Part shown: one piece after another, positions 24,582-34,200 of the stretch | Layout of the letters: every line of letters begins with the position of its first letter | Numbering within the stretch: position 1 is the first letter of the stretch | Assembly: GCA_036310185.1 (NCBI GenBank) | Contig: JAXJSH010000070.1 | Span: forward strand, 1 to 64,000 | Length of the DNA: 64,000 bases | Source: JALENY01 sp036310185 | GTDB lineage: Bacteria > Bacillota > Clostridia > Lachnospirales > Lachnospiraceae | Direction: 5' to 3' | Notes under the pieces: generated by a model | Told to the model about the DNA's origin: nothing | Database searches by the model: none | What the model saw: only the letters and a program-made list of their open reading frames with translations | Made by a program: the position numbers and the translations under genes

Positions 24582-25162
24582 TATCCTTTTGCAATTCCTC
24601 CAAAATCAATTTGCATTCCTTCCATGCCAAAAGATATTTCCATCGTTTCTTCATCAAATTCAATCTGTGCTCCATCTGTCAGCACAAGCAGTTCCTGCAA
24701 AATTTCCTCTGACGGCACCTGATAGTCCTGTGTTGTAAAACCCCAGGCTTCCATAATGGGATAAATGGTAATATCAAAAGCACCCTCTGTTTCATCGTAT
24801 AATTCCGCAGCCTTCTCCAGAAGATAAACAGAATCCTCCGATAATCGGCCGCCGCCATTCCGGTTTGCCTGTGCAATCTCACTATTCTCATCTCCCGTAG
24901 ACAAAAGTGCATCCAAACGCTCAATTTCTTCAATTGCCGCATCTGTGGCCGCTTCCGCCTGTTCCCCATATGCCGTAACTGTCATATAAGTATCCATGGC
25001 AAACACTTCTTTTTGTGCACTCTGTGTCTCTGCGCTACCTGTCTTCTCTTCCTGACTGTCGGATGAAAACTGTGCCGTCTCCTCTGATTCCACATTGCTG
25101 CATCCGGAAGTCAGAACAAGCCCCATCATGCATAATATTCCCACTATTTTTTTAAATCTCAT
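24539..25162 (-). pseudogene. apbE: ApbE (FAD:protein FMN transferase), 3'-truncated
   Basis: A lipoprotein (SGC lipobox about 19-21) with the first two thirds of ApbE: FAMDTYMTVTAYG, the STGDENSEI loop, GAFDITIYPIMEAWGF and the flavin-site motif DFGGIAKGY. Immediately after GY the sequence jumps to the P-type ATPase core in another frame; 13 foreign residues follow to a stop. The C-terminal catalytic part (threonine and Mg-binding residues) is lost, so it is probably inactive. Full ApbE proteins flavinylate Rnf/Nqr and extracellular electron-transfer subunits. Confidence 0.85.
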
Positions 25163-25194
25163 TCTTTTCCGTTAGAATTTTCTTACTCGAGTGA

Positions 25195-25223
25195 GTTTAC
25201 ACTTACTATTTTTGTTTTGCAAG
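25195..25223 (-). promoter_or_regulatory. promoter of the truncated apbE
   Basis: TTGCAA (25218-25223), 17-bp spacer, TAAACT (25195-25200) on the minus strand. Short AGTG/CACT arms flank the -10 box. Confidence 0.5.
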
Positions 25224-25293
25224 AACAATTTCCATTGCTGGAAAATTTTCTCAACACCTGATGCAAAAAATCATAGAAAATTCAAAATACAGC

Positions 25294-25352
25294 AAAAAAA
25301 GAGCTATAACCCGTCCGGAACGTAAACATTCCATTCAAGCTATAGCTCTTTT
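25294..25352 (-). terminator. terminator of the infC-rpmI-rplT operon
   Basis: AAAGAGCTATA and TATAGCTCTTT form a perfect stem around a 26-base loop, with T7 on the minus strand. Confidence 0.85.
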
Positions 25353-25368
25353 CTATGTTAATGAAATC

Positions 25369-25725
25369 TTATGCTAATTTGCTTTTTGCCACTTCTGCAA
25401 GTGTTGCAAAACCTTCTTTGTCATTTACAGCCATCTCAGCCAGCATTTTTCTGTTGATATCAACTTCTGCCAGTTTCAGACCGTACATGAATTTGCTGTA
25501 GGACAGACCATTCATTCTTGCTGCTGCGTTGATACGAGCGATCCAGAGCTGTCTCATCTGACGTTTTCTCTGTTTTCTGCCTGCGTAAGCGCTTGTTAAA
25601 GCTCTCATTACAGACTGTTTTGCTACTCTATACTGTTTGGATCTGGCTCCTCTGTAACCTTTAGCCAGTTTTAATACACGGTTATGTCTTTTTTTAGCGT
25701 TTAATCCGCCTTTAATTCTTGCCAT
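25369..25725 (-). CDS. rplT: 50S ribosomal protein L20
   Basis: A 118-residue basic protein, [20 protein letters not shown] start, with the conserved [20 protein letters not shown]. It binds 23S rRNA early in assembly of the large subunit and in Firmicutes represses its own operon through the leader RNA. Last gene of infC-rpmI-rplT. Confidence 0.98.
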   Translation of the reverse strand: MARIKGGLNAKKRHNRVLKLAKGYRGARSKQYRVAKQSVMRALTSAYAGRKQRKRQMRQLWIARINAAARMNGLSYSKFMYGLKLAEVDINRKMLAEMAVNDKEGFATLAEVAKSKLA

Positions 25726-25745
25726 TTCTTACTCCTCCTGATCTA

Positions 25746-25943
25746 TTATAAGTACGGTAAAATCTTCTTCATTACTTTTGCGTTTGTAGCATCTGTCATA
25801 GCTGCTTTTCTAAGATTTCTCTTAGTTTTTGTGGATTTTTTCGTTAAGATATGGCTCTTGTAAGCTTTCATTCTTTTTAATTTTCCAGTACCTGTTTTTT
25901 TAAAGCGCTTTGCAGCTGCTCTGCTAGTTTTCATTTTTGGCAT
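25746..25943 (-). CDS. rpmI: 50S ribosomal protein L35
   Basis: A 65-residue basic protein ([20 protein letters not shown] start; [14 protein letters not shown]), the usual length. It lies between infC and rplT with short gaps and a GGAGG-type ribosome binding site. Confidence 0.98.
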   Translation of the reverse strand: MPKMKTSRAAAKRFKKTGTGKLKRMKAYKSHILTKKSTKTKRNLRKAAMTDATNAKVMKKILPYL

Positions 25944-25983
25944 TTTGATGTTCTCCTCTCTACTTGAAAATAATATATCTATT

Positions 25984-26490
25984 TTAACGTTTTTCAGTTA
26001 AAAACATGGTCATGAATCTGCCTTCCATTTTCGGCGGTTTTTCCACATTTGCCACGTCTGCCAGTTTTGCAGCAAACTCATCCAACATCGGTTTGCTCGC
26101 CTGTGTGTGTGCCATCTCACGACCACGGAAGCGGATGCTGACTTTTACTTTGTCGCCTTTGGAAAGGAACTTGCGTGCAGCATTTACTTTTGTGTTAAAG
26201 TCGTTCTGATCGATGTTCGGTGACATACGCACTTCTTTCACTTCAATCGTTTTCTGTTTTTTTCTTGCTTCTTTTTCTTTTCTTGTCTGCTCGTATTTGT
26301 ATTTGCCGTAATCGATAATCTTACATACCGGCGGCTGAGCTTTCGGTGCAATCTTCACCAGGTCCAGTCCTGCTTCTACAGCTTTCTGATATGCTTCTCT
26401 GGAAGACATGATTCCAAGCTGCTCTCCATCCGCACCAACAAGGCGCACTTCCTTGTCTCTGATTTGTTCGTTAATCATTAAATCGCTAAT
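25984..26490 (-). CDS. infC: translation initiation factor IF-3 with ATT start codon
   Basis: A 168-residue IF-3, which binds the 30S subunit and checks the start codon and initiator tRNA. N-domain [20 protein letters not shown], central lysine-rich linker, C-domain [22 protein letters not shown] lies seven bases before an ATT codon at 26490, with the family-conserved ISDLMINEQ frame. The nearest ATG (26478) has no ribosome binding site, and an ATG within MMEGTT overlaps the GGAGGG. A non-canonical ATT start is the known autoregulatory device of infC: IF-3 discriminates against its own start codon. Confidence 0.93.
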   Translation of the reverse strand: MSDLMINEQIRDKEVRLVGADGEQLGIMSSREAYQKAVEAGLDLVKIAPKAQPPVCKIIDYGKYKYEQTRKEKEARKKQKTIEVKEVRMSPNIDQNDFNTKVNAARKFLSKGDKVKVSIRFRGREMAHTQASKPMLDEFAAKLADVANVEKPPKMEGRFMTMFLTEKR

Positions 26491-26640
26491 TGTTGTACCC
26501 TCCATCATAAAATGAAATAAAAAAATAGGCAAATAGCATAACTATCCACCTAATACGAGCATCAGAAAATCTTCTGCAAATATTAACGCTTAGTCATCTT
26601 ATATGCTAAGGTGAGAGTGGACACTCTGCTTTGTTTTATC
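26491..26640 (-). ncRNA. L20-type leader RNA of the infC operon
   Basis: The 150-base leader has paired motifs typical of the Firmicutes L20 leader: GTGTCCACTCTCACCTTAGC near the 5' end and AGGTGGATAG near the infC start, which can pair at a distance to mimic the 23S rRNA site of L20. A weak hairpin followed by T7 (26515-26535) precedes infC and could be the regulated terminator. Assigned by context and motif, not by covariance model. Confidence 0.65.
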
Positions 26641-26650
26641 GAACTACTAT

Positions 26651-26679
26651 ACTCTACCACGGAATTCCCCGTTCGTCAA
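26651..26679 (-). promoter_or_regulatory. promoter of the infC operon
   Basis: TTGACG (26674-26679), 17-bp spacer, TAGAGT (26651-26656) on the minus strand. Confidence 0.65.
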
Positions 26680-26864
26680 GCATTTTTCTTCAAGTTTCTT
26701 CTGTTTTTCTTTCTGTCTTTTCTCTTTCTTATATGATATACTGAATAGGTCAAAAGTGCAAGCAAATATCAACATTCACTGCGAAACTCAGCACAACATA
26801 TACCTGCCCGCCAGGAGTCTTTTTCCTGTACCAAGGTATATCATCCAGGAGGAGATGCATCAAA

Positions 26865-27569
26865 ATGAAGAAAAAATCCATCGTTCTTTTTTTACTTACA
26901 TTATCTGTCTGCCTAGCTTTTTCCGGCTGTAAAAAGAATACTGCAGACGATAAAAAAGATTCTGTTGAAACCACTGCAGCAGTGACAGATGACACGGCAG
27001 CGGAAACCACACCAGAAGAAGATTCTGATTCTGAAATCAGCAATTCTGACGGTCCCGGTTCATCAGGTGATTCTGAATACATTGAATTTGCCCCCAATGA
27101 TCAGGTTCAGGGGGAGGGCGCCGGCTCCATAACGCCCGGAACAAAAGTAGAACCTGCTGAAAATTCCACCTCTGTCGAAGGCAGCTCTATTGTCATCCGG
27201 AAAAATGGAACGGATCTCTATAAACTGACAATTGACAGCATGGAATTGACAGACGAACGCAATCCTTATGAGGTGGAAGCGGATCAGGTTATGGCCATTA
27301 CTTTTACTTATGAAAATCTGGGACTTGCTTCCGATTTGTTCATTGACAGTGCCCGATTCCATCTTGCAGACAAAGACGGCATTGCCTGCACTCCATATTC
27401 CTTAACTGATACAAATTACCAGAGTATGCCGGTATCATCCGGTAAATCACATACGGCCAAAATCGCATTTGCCATTTCCAGAAAAGATGCATCGGCAGAA
27501 AATGTGACTCTTTATTATACGGACGCTCAGGCTGGAGACAATGAGGAATATTCATTCCATCTGAAATAA
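26865..27569 (+). CDS. lipoprotein with DUF4352-like C-terminal domain
   Basis: A 234-residue exported lipoprotein. Lipobox AFSGC at 18-22, an acidic Ser/Thr/Asp/Glu-rich linker to about 90, then a beta-sandwich-like domain (VVIRKNGTDLYKLTIDSMEL-type start, MAITFTYENLG, DSARFHLADKDG, AKIAFAISRKD). The pattern of strands resembles the immunoprotease-like DUF4352/DUF5067 group, whose role is unknown. GGAGGAG lies ten bases before the ATG. It is divergent from infC and closed by a strong terminator. Confidence 0.8.
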   Translation: MKKKSIVLFLLTLSVCLAFSGCKKNTADDKKDSVETTAAVTDDTAAETTPEEDSDSEISNSDGPGSSGDSEYIEFAPNDQVQGEGAGSITPGTKVEPAENSTSVEGSSIVIRKNGTDLYKLTIDSMELTDERNPYEVEADQVMAITFTYENLGLASDLFIDSARFHLADKDGIACTPYSLTDTNYQSMPVSSGKSHTAKIAFAISRKDASAENVTLYYTDAQAGDNEEYSFHLK

Positions 27570-27586
27570 AAACAGCTATTTCTACA

Positions 27587-27645
27587 GAAAAAACGGATGC
27601 TTTACAGATTCTTTGTGATCTGTAAAACATCCGTTTTCTTTTTCT
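27587..27645 (+). terminator. intrinsic terminator after the lipoprotein gene
   Basis: AAAACGGATG-TTTACAGAT pairs with ATCTGTAAA-CATCCGTTTT, followed by CTTTTT. It can also end the converging DUF1540 transcript. Confidence 0.9.
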
Positions 27646-27679
27646 CAGCTGTGTTTACTGAAACACTGCCCTGCGCATC

Positions 27680-27820
27680 TTAAGCCTGCGGTTTGAAGCT
27701 TTCGCAACATGTTTCATCAGAATCATGCGCTTTCTCTCCGCTTACCAGCACCTGGTCTTTGCTGCAGACTCTATCTTTGTTGTATACACAATGTGTAGCG
27801 GTACAATCCAGTTTTGTCAT
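27680..27820 (-). CDS. DUF1540 Cys-rich mini-protein
   Basis: A 46-residue protein starting MTKLDCTATHCVYNKDRVCS. It has the single DUF1540 unit: C-x4-C-x6-C ... C-C, with CTATHCVYN and a final DETCCESF. DUF1540 proteins are presumed metal- or cluster-binding; some occur in spores, but nothing is proven here. GGAGG lies nine bases before the ATG. It follows thrS by 54 bp on the same strand. Confidence 0.85.
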   Translation of the reverse strand: MTKLDCTATHCVYNKDRVCSKDQVLVSGEKAHDSDETCCESFKPQA

Positions 27821-27874
27821 GTCAAACTACCTCCTTTTTTTATTCGAGAATAGTATGCACGGCAAATCTGTTTT

Positions 27875-29800
27875 TTATTCCTCTGCTTCAACTTCTCTGA
27901 TTACTTTTGATGCAATTTCTTCTTTGATCGCTGCAATGAACTCGTCCAGATTCTTGGAACCTTCATCGCCGGCAAAACGGCTTCTTACGGAAACGGTCTT
28001 TTCTTCCTGCTCTTTTGCACCAACTACCAGCATGTACGGTACTTTTTCCAGACGGCTCTGGCGGATCTTGTAACCGATTTTTTCTGCACGTGAATCAACA
28101 CTTGCACGGATACCGGATTTTTTCAGTTCATCCAGAACTTCGTTTGCGTAGTCAAGATATTTATCGGAAATCGGCAGAACACGCACCTGTTCCGGGCACA
28201 GCCAAGTCGGGAACGCACCTGCAAAATGCTCGATCAGAATACCGATGAAACGCTCGATAGAACCAAATGCTACACGATGGATCATGATCGGTCTGTGTTT
28301 CTCGCCGTCTGCTCCTGTGTACTCCAGTTCGAATCTCTGCGGAAGCTGGAAGTCAAGCTGGATGGTTCCGCACTGCCATGTTCTTCCAAGACAGTCTTCC
28401 AGATGGAAGTCAATCTTCGGACCGTAGAACGCGCCGTCACCTTCGTTTACCACATAATCAAGACCAAGATCGTTCAGGGCATCACGCAGTGCGTCGGTAG
28501 CCATTTCCCAATCTTCGTCGCTTCCCATACTGTCATCCGGACGTGTGGAAAGTTCCACATGATATTTAAAGCCAAGCAGGCTGTATACTTCGTTGATCAG
28601 GGCAACTACGCCTTTGATCTCATCTTTGATCTGATCCGGTCTCATAAAGATATGGGCATCATCCTGTGTAAAGCAGCGCACACGCATCAGGCCGTGCAGC
28701 TGACCGGATTTTTCATGACGGTGTACAATACCCAGTTCGCCGAGACGCAGCGGCAGATCACGGTAAGAACGCGGTTCGGAAGCGTATACAAGAACGCCGC
28801 CCGGACAGTTCATGGGTTTTACTGCGTAATCCACATCATCGATAACCGTGGTGTACATATTTTCTTTATAATGATCCCAGTGACCGGAGGTTTCCCACAG
28901 ACTGCGGTTCATGATGATCGGAGAAGAAATTTCCTCATATCCGCATCTCTCATGCAGTTCATGCCAGTAGCTTAACAGGGTATTCTTCAGGATCATTCCC
29001 TTCGGCAGGAAGAACGGGAAGCCCGGACCTGCATCATGCATCATAAATAAGCCAAGTTCACGGCCCAGTTTTCTGTGGTCACGTTTTTTCGCTTCCTCCA
29101 ACATATGAAGATATTCTTCCAGTTCTGCTTTTTTCGGGAAAGCAGTTCCGTAGATACGGGTCAGCATCTTGTTGTGCTCGTCGCCTCTCCAGTAAGCACC
29201 GGCAAGAGATGTCAGCTTGTACGCTTTTACCGGCTTTGTGCTCATCAGGTGCGGACCTGCACACAGATCCACAAACTCGCCCTGTCTGTAAAAGCTGATT
29301 TCAGAACCTTCCGGAAGATCTTCGATCAGTTCCACTTTGTACGGCTCTTCTTTTTCTTTCATAAATGCGATCGCTTCTTCTCTCGGAAGAGTGAAACGCT
29401 CGATGGCCAGATCTTCTTTTACGATTTTCTTCATCTCTGCTTCGATCTTTTCCAGATCATCTGCGGTAAATGGAGTGCTGCGATCTAAATCATAGTAAAA
29501 ACCATCTGCGATAGACGGTCCAATTGCCAGTTTTGTATCCGGGTACAGACGTTTTACTGCCTGCGCCATAATATGAGATGTGGTATGGCGGTATGCAGCC
29601 AGACCTTCCGGATCGGATGTTGTGAAGATGCTCAGATTGCAGTCTTTGTCAACCACATGTCTCAAATCCACGATTTCGTCATCCACTTTTCCACATGCAG
29701 CCATGCGTGCCAGACCTTCGCTGATATCTTTTGCAATGTCAAGCACGGACATCGGACTGGCATATTCTTTTGTGGTTCCATCTTTTAATGTAATAATCAT
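27875..29800 (-). CDS. thrS: threonyl-tRNA synthetase
   Basis: A 641-residue class II enzyme charging tRNA-Thr. TGS domain (1-60), editing domain with HTTSHIMAQAV (H-x3-H), catalytic core with zinc ligands in NCPGG, GIVHRHEKSG and IMIHRVAFGS, and anticodon-binding C-terminal domain. The gap to the upstream gene is only 39 bp, too short for a T-box leader, which is unusual for a Firmicute thrS. It is probably transcribed with the SEC-C and YdcF genes. GAGAGGG precedes the ATG. Confidence 0.98.
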   Translation of the reverse strand: MIITLKDGTTKEYASPMSVLDIAKDISEGLARMAACGKVDDEIVDLRHVVDKDCNLSIFTTSDPEGLAAYRHTTSHIMAQAVKRLYPDTKLAIGPSIADGFYYDLDRSTPFTADDLEKIEAEMKKIVKEDLAIERFTLPREEAIAFMKEKEEPYKVELIEDLPEGSEISFYRQGEFVDLCAGPHLMSTKPVKAYKLTSLAGAYWRGDEHNKMLTRIYGTAFPKKAELEEYLHMLEEAKKRDHRKLGRELGLFMMHDAGPGFPFFLPKGMILKNTLLSYWHELHERCGYEEISSPIIMNRSLWETSGHWDHYKENMYTTVIDDVDYAVKPMNCPGGVLVYASEPRSYRDLPLRLGELGIVHRHEKSGQLHGLMRVRCFTQDDAHIFMRPDQIKDEIKGVVALINEVYSLLGFKYHVELSTRPDDSMGSDEDWEMATDALRDALNDLGLDYVVNEGDGAFYGPKIDFHLEDCLGRTWQCGTIQLDFQLPQRFELEYTGADGEKHRPIMIHRVAFGSIERFIGILIEHFAGAFPTWLCPEQVRVLPISDKYLDYANEVLDELKKSGIRASVDSRAEKIGYKIRQSRLEKVPYMLVVGAKEQEEKTVSVRSRFAGDEGSKNLDEFIAAIKEEIASKVIREVEAEE

Positions 29801-29839
29801 CTCTATGCCCTCTCTATTTCTATCATTATCCCTATCTTA

Positions 29840-30595
29840 TTACCATTTCATGCGTCCTGTCAATGTATCTTTTAGAATTGCGAGAAACTCTCTCACCATA
29901 TAATGCACCTGCATAATACTGTGGGACGGTGCTGCAATCCCGCTGATCTCCTGCCCGGTCTGCATTTTTGCAATTCCGCCTGCACGGAAAACATGGAAAT
30001 TGCTGGTGATAAATCCCACTTTTGCATCCGGGTCATCTATATATTCCAGACTGCAGCGGAAATTCTCAACCGTGTCAGTAGATCTGTCTTCCAGAATCAG
30101 ACGCTCCGGCTCGATTCCCATGGCCAGAAGTTCTTCCTGCATACACGCTGCCTCCGAACGGGGTTCATCATCGCCCTGACCACCGGATAAAATTGCAACA
30201 GTATCCGGATTCTCCTTCAGGTAATCGGCTGCGGTCTCAATGCGATGCAGCAGTGCGATGCTCGGTCTGTCCTTTTTTACCTGTGCACCAAGTACGATCA
30301 CGTAATCCAGCTGCGGTTCACCTTTTTGAAACATACAGCTCACTACTTTTGATTCAATGCCCACAAAGAGTACCCCGATCGTCACCAGAACCGCAATCAT
30401 TATGATCCGGACAGATGCTGGCAGATGCCAGTCTCCCAGCCATGCTTCTTTCTTAAATAAGAAAAGAGCTCCTGCCAGACACAGAAGCCCTCCTACCAGC
30501 CAAATCCATAAGTATGAGGCTCCAAAGCCTGCATACAGGCCGCATGCCAGGTAATATACCAGGCAGATTATGCCCAAGATTCCAAGTATTGTCAC
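29840..30595 (-). CDS. YdcF-family (DUF218) membrane protein
   Basis: About 251 residues. Three N-terminal transmembrane segments (two close together and a third near 70-95), then a Rossmann-like DUF218 domain (DYVIVLGAQVKKDRPS, AILSGGQGDDE, RSTDTVENFRCS, GFITSNFHVFRA). This family includes SanA/ElyC-type envelope proteins; the exact reaction is unknown. Start choice: a GTG at 30595 overlaps the stop of the SEC-C gene (TAGTG) and has GGAG ten bases upstream; an ATG at 30616 lacks a ribosome binding site. Translationally coupled in either case. Confidence 0.85.
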   Translation of the reverse strand: MTILGILGIICLVYYLACGLYAGFGASYLWIWLVGGLLCLAGALFLFKKEAWLGDWHLPASVRIIMIAVLVTIGVLFVGIESKVVSCMFQKGEPQLDYVIVLGAQVKKDRPSIALLHRIETAADYLKENPDTVAILSGGQGDDEPRSEAACMQEELLAMGIEPERLILEDRSTDTVENFRCSLEYIDDPDAKVGFITSNFHVFRAGGIAKMQTGQEISGIAAPSHSIMQVHYMVREFLAILKDTLTGRMKW

Positions 30596-31110
30596 TATTT
30601 GTTCGCTCCACAGCATTTTTTGTATTTTTTGCCGGAACCACACGGACACGGATCGTTTCTTCCAACCTTCGGTCCTTTTACAACGGTACCGGATTTTTTC
30701 TGTTCCAGATACAGTTCGTGCAGTTTTTCTTCACTGAAGATTTTTTTCCATGCCGGAAGTTCATAAAGCCAGTCTGCCTTTGCATCTACCATGTTCTTGT
30801 AGAGAAGTTCTTTGTCAAATCCAAGGCTTACTACGGTGTCCTCGGTCATCTCTTCAATCGGGTTTGGAGTCTTCAGACTGTCGTTGATTCCATCCAGGAA
30901 GCCAACCATTACCATAACATCGATGTTATATTTTTCAGCCAGTTCCTTAACGGTTCCCTTTACTTCTTCGTCCGGATTTTCCAGCAGCTGCTCATAGATC
31001 TTTTTTTCTGTTTCAAAGTAAGCAGTCCAGAAAGTACGGAGTTTATTCTTATCTTCATTTTCATTGTATGCAACTTTACGCCATTTTCCTAATAAAGTAT
31101 CTTGTGCCAT
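30595..31110 (-). CDS. SEC-C metal-binding domain protein
   Basis: A 171-residue soluble protein: a helical N-terminal domain (1-140) and a C-terminal SEC-C zinc motif, [18 protein letters not shown] (C-x-C-x8-C-C), as at the end of SecA where it binds SecB and ribosomes. The helical part has no function known to me. First gene of the probable SEC-C/YdcF/thrS transcript, with an AAGGGG ribosome binding site. Confidence 0.88.
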   Translation of the reverse strand: MAQDTLLGKWRKVAYNENEDKNKLRTFWTAYFETEKKIYEQLLENPDEEVKGTVKELAEKYNIDVMVMVGFLDGINDSLKTPNPIEEMTEDTVVSLGFDKELLYKNMVDAKADWLYELPAWKKIFSEEKLHELYLEQKKSGTVVKGPKVGRNDPCPCGSGKKYKKCCGANK

Positions 31111-31173
31111 TTTTGGTTTCCCCTTTATTTTTCATTCTATCTTACGGTTTTATCTGATTTTACCGCAATCTTG

Positions 31174-31202
31174 ATTTTAACATACTTTGTGAGCAGGCGC
31201 AA
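31174..31202 (-). promoter_or_regulatory. promoter of the SEC-C/YdcF/thrS transcript
   Basis: TTGCGC (31197-31202), 17-bp spacer, TAAAAT (31174-31179) on the minus strand. Confidence 0.55.
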
Positions 31203-31214
31203 GTCGAATACACG

Positions 31215-31242
31215 AGAAAAAGGCAGCCTGAGCCGCCTTTTC
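31215..31242 (-). terminator. intrinsic terminator after the giant surface protein gene
   Basis: AAAAGGC-GGC/GCC-GCCTTTT type stem around a short loop, with a T-run on the minus strand. Confidence 0.8.
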
Positions 31243-31274
31243 CCCTGTATAAAATACACTCATCCATTCATAAA

Positions 31275-34200
31275 TCAAAATTCATCTGTAAAACGGCTGA
31301 TCATGGTCGCGCAGACCGCACGAACTGTCTCGCCCTGCGGCATCAGTTCACCGGTCAATCCGTCACCGCTTATGATTCCGTTTGCCACACACCAGCGTAC
31401 TCCATCCATTGCAAATTCACTGACTTTTTCATGATCCGGATATCCACTTAGATCAGCCAGTGTATCCGTATCATAACCTTTATATTTTGCATAACGATAC
31501 AGCATGACTGCCATCTGTTCACGGGTAATATCATCCGCCGGTCCAAAATGTCCGTTATGTGTATAACCGGTTATAATTCCGTTTTCACTTGCCCAGATAA
31601 CAGCCGCTGTATACCATTCTCCGTCCGCCACATCCGGGTAAAGCGTTTTGTAATCTACTTCCGGTGAACCTTCCATACGATACAGAATCATCGCAAAATG
31701 GGCTCTTGCCAGATTTACAGAAGGACCAAATGTAGTTTCATTAAGACCTGTCATCAGACCTTTTTCATAAACATCTTTTGCATATCCATAGTACCATTCC
31801 GACTCGTGCACATCTGTATACGGAAGTTTCTTCTGCTGTTCTTCTTCTGTCAGCTGATTGTCTGTCTTGACTACATCCATTGCCTTTTTAGCCGCTTCTA
31901 CTGCCCCATTTACTTCCTCTGCTGTAGCTGCCGCATCAATAGCCGTATTTGCGGATTCAATAATCTCTGCAAGTTCTGCCTGCTCAGCTTCCCGGTAGTC
32001 TTCCGGGTTCTTGTAATCTGCAAGTTCTGCTTTTGCTGCTTCTTTTGCTTCCTCAAGCGCTTTGGCATTCGCCTCGTCTTCTTCCTCTTTTTTCAGCTGA
32101 GCATCTGTCTTAATTGCATCCAACGCGTCTTTTGCCGCTTCCACTGCCGCATTTACTTCCTCTGCTGTAGCTGCCGCATCAATAGCCGCATTTGCGGATT
32201 CAATAGCTTCTGCAAGTTCTGCCTGCTCAGCCTCCCGGTAGTCTTCCGGGTTCTTGTAATCTGCAAGTTCCGCTTTTGCTGCTTCTTTTGCCTGCTCAAG
32301 TTCGGTGTCAACAGCAGTTTCTGTAACAAGCTTCAGATCGCTGACCCAGCCCATATCACTTCCGGAAGCGCTGCTGGAATCTTTGCTGTATGCAAACGTA
32401 ATTGTATAAGTACCAGCCGGCAGCTCCGTTTCAAAGGAACTTTCCTGTGTTCCGCTGATTCCATTTGCAATAGCCGCAATGGTTATACCGCCGGACTCAG
32501 CTGTAATTGTCATCTTATCGTAATTTGTTTCAGAAGAAACGCCATATTTAAAGGAAACCGTACCAGTGCTGCTCAGTGTAACTGTCACGCTGGTGGAACT
32601 TGTTGAACTGTTTACACCCTTATTGGAACTTTCAAACCGGGCATTCTCCTCATTATAAATCCATGGGTAGTTTCCGGAATCACTCATGGAAATCTCAGCA
32701 ATTCCATCTCCCTCCATTTCAATATACTGCATTCTCTCATCATACCATACACGGTAAGACTCTTCACAAACAGCGCAGACACAGTCTTTATACAGTGTAC
32801 CGGCAACCGTTTTTGACTCATCTTCGGTATGTCCTGCAGCTGGAATTTCCTCACTTTTAAGTTCATCACAATTTTCATTGCGGCAGCTGCGCACAACAGA
32901 ACCGGTTTCTGTACAGGTCGGAGCAGTATAAACGCAGTCATCACAGCCTTCCATATCTTCACACCAGTCATGTCCAACCGCTTCTGTATAATCACTGATA
33001 AATCCGACACCACATTCCGGGCAGACATACTCTGTATATCCCCTTTCGGTACAGGTCGGAGGAACCACTGTTCCATTTTCCGGTTTTACATGGAACGCAG
33101 CATCGCTCTGCCATTTCAGAGCCGGATAACTGTCACATGTTAATCCAAAGGTATCCATGTTCAGATCTGCACTCTTCATTTCCGTCTCGGTCAAAGATTC
33201 TGCTGCAGGATCACTTTCCGCGGTACCTTCCAGATAGTATCCATTGGTCAGAGATGCAACTTCCAGACTTCCAAGCAGACCGCCCACGTTATCCGTTCCG
33301 GTAACATCACCAACATTGTAACAGTCTGTCACAACAGAAAGACCTCCGCTCCAGACACTTATACTGCCTTTCACACGGCCAGACACACCGCCCACATAAC
33401 TGGTACCGGTAATATTTCCGGTATTATAGCAGCTGTCCAGAGTTATGCCGTAACCATTATCATCACCAAGAATGCCACCTACGCCTGTACTGCCCACAAT
33501 ATCTGCCGTATTATAACAGCCTGTGACCGTAATTCCGTTCATTGCACTTCCGATAATACCGCCCGCCGCATTCGCTGTCGTGCTGATTTTACCATAATTA
33601 ACGCAGTTTTTAATCGTTGCACCCATCGCATAGCCAACCAGACCGCCCACGTTGGAGCCGCTTCCGGTAATTGTCACATAACTTGCACAATTCTCAATCA
33701 GGCATGTACTGCCGCTTACATATCCGGCAATTGCACCGCTGGATCCGGTTGTTGTGATTTCACCACGAACAGTCAGATTTTTAACCACAGAGCCATTCGG
33801 CAAATATCCAAACAGGGCCTTTGTGCTGTTTAAATTGACGATCTCATTTCCATCACCGTCCAAAACGGTTACCTTCGCACTGGTGCTGTTGTAACTCCAC
33901 GGATAGCATCCCAGATCAATATCATTTAACAGTTTTCCGCTGACTGTTGTACTTCCGCTGCTCTGGCTCTGTTTTGCAAACCATGCCAGCTCTGCACCGT
34001 TTGAAATCTGATAAACACCATTTTCATCCATTGCCGGTTCCGTTTCGGTAATACCATCCCAGGCACCCTCCGATGAAGACTGCAAGGTTATAGCAAACTG
34101 ATTTTCGCCATCTTCTGTAACAGAAATGGTGCCCGTTGTATACTGAACTTTACTGCTGCTGATTATATAACTGTATTCACCTGCCACACATTTAAAACTG

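Noticed and set aside
29801..29839. Possible T-box leader for thrS
   Set aside because: The gap is only 39 bp and contains neither specifier loop nor the T-box sequence.
31815..32300. CRISPR-like array from regular repeats
   Set aside because: The repeats are in-frame coding duplications of 243 bp; no short direct repeats with unique spacers occur anywhere in the window.
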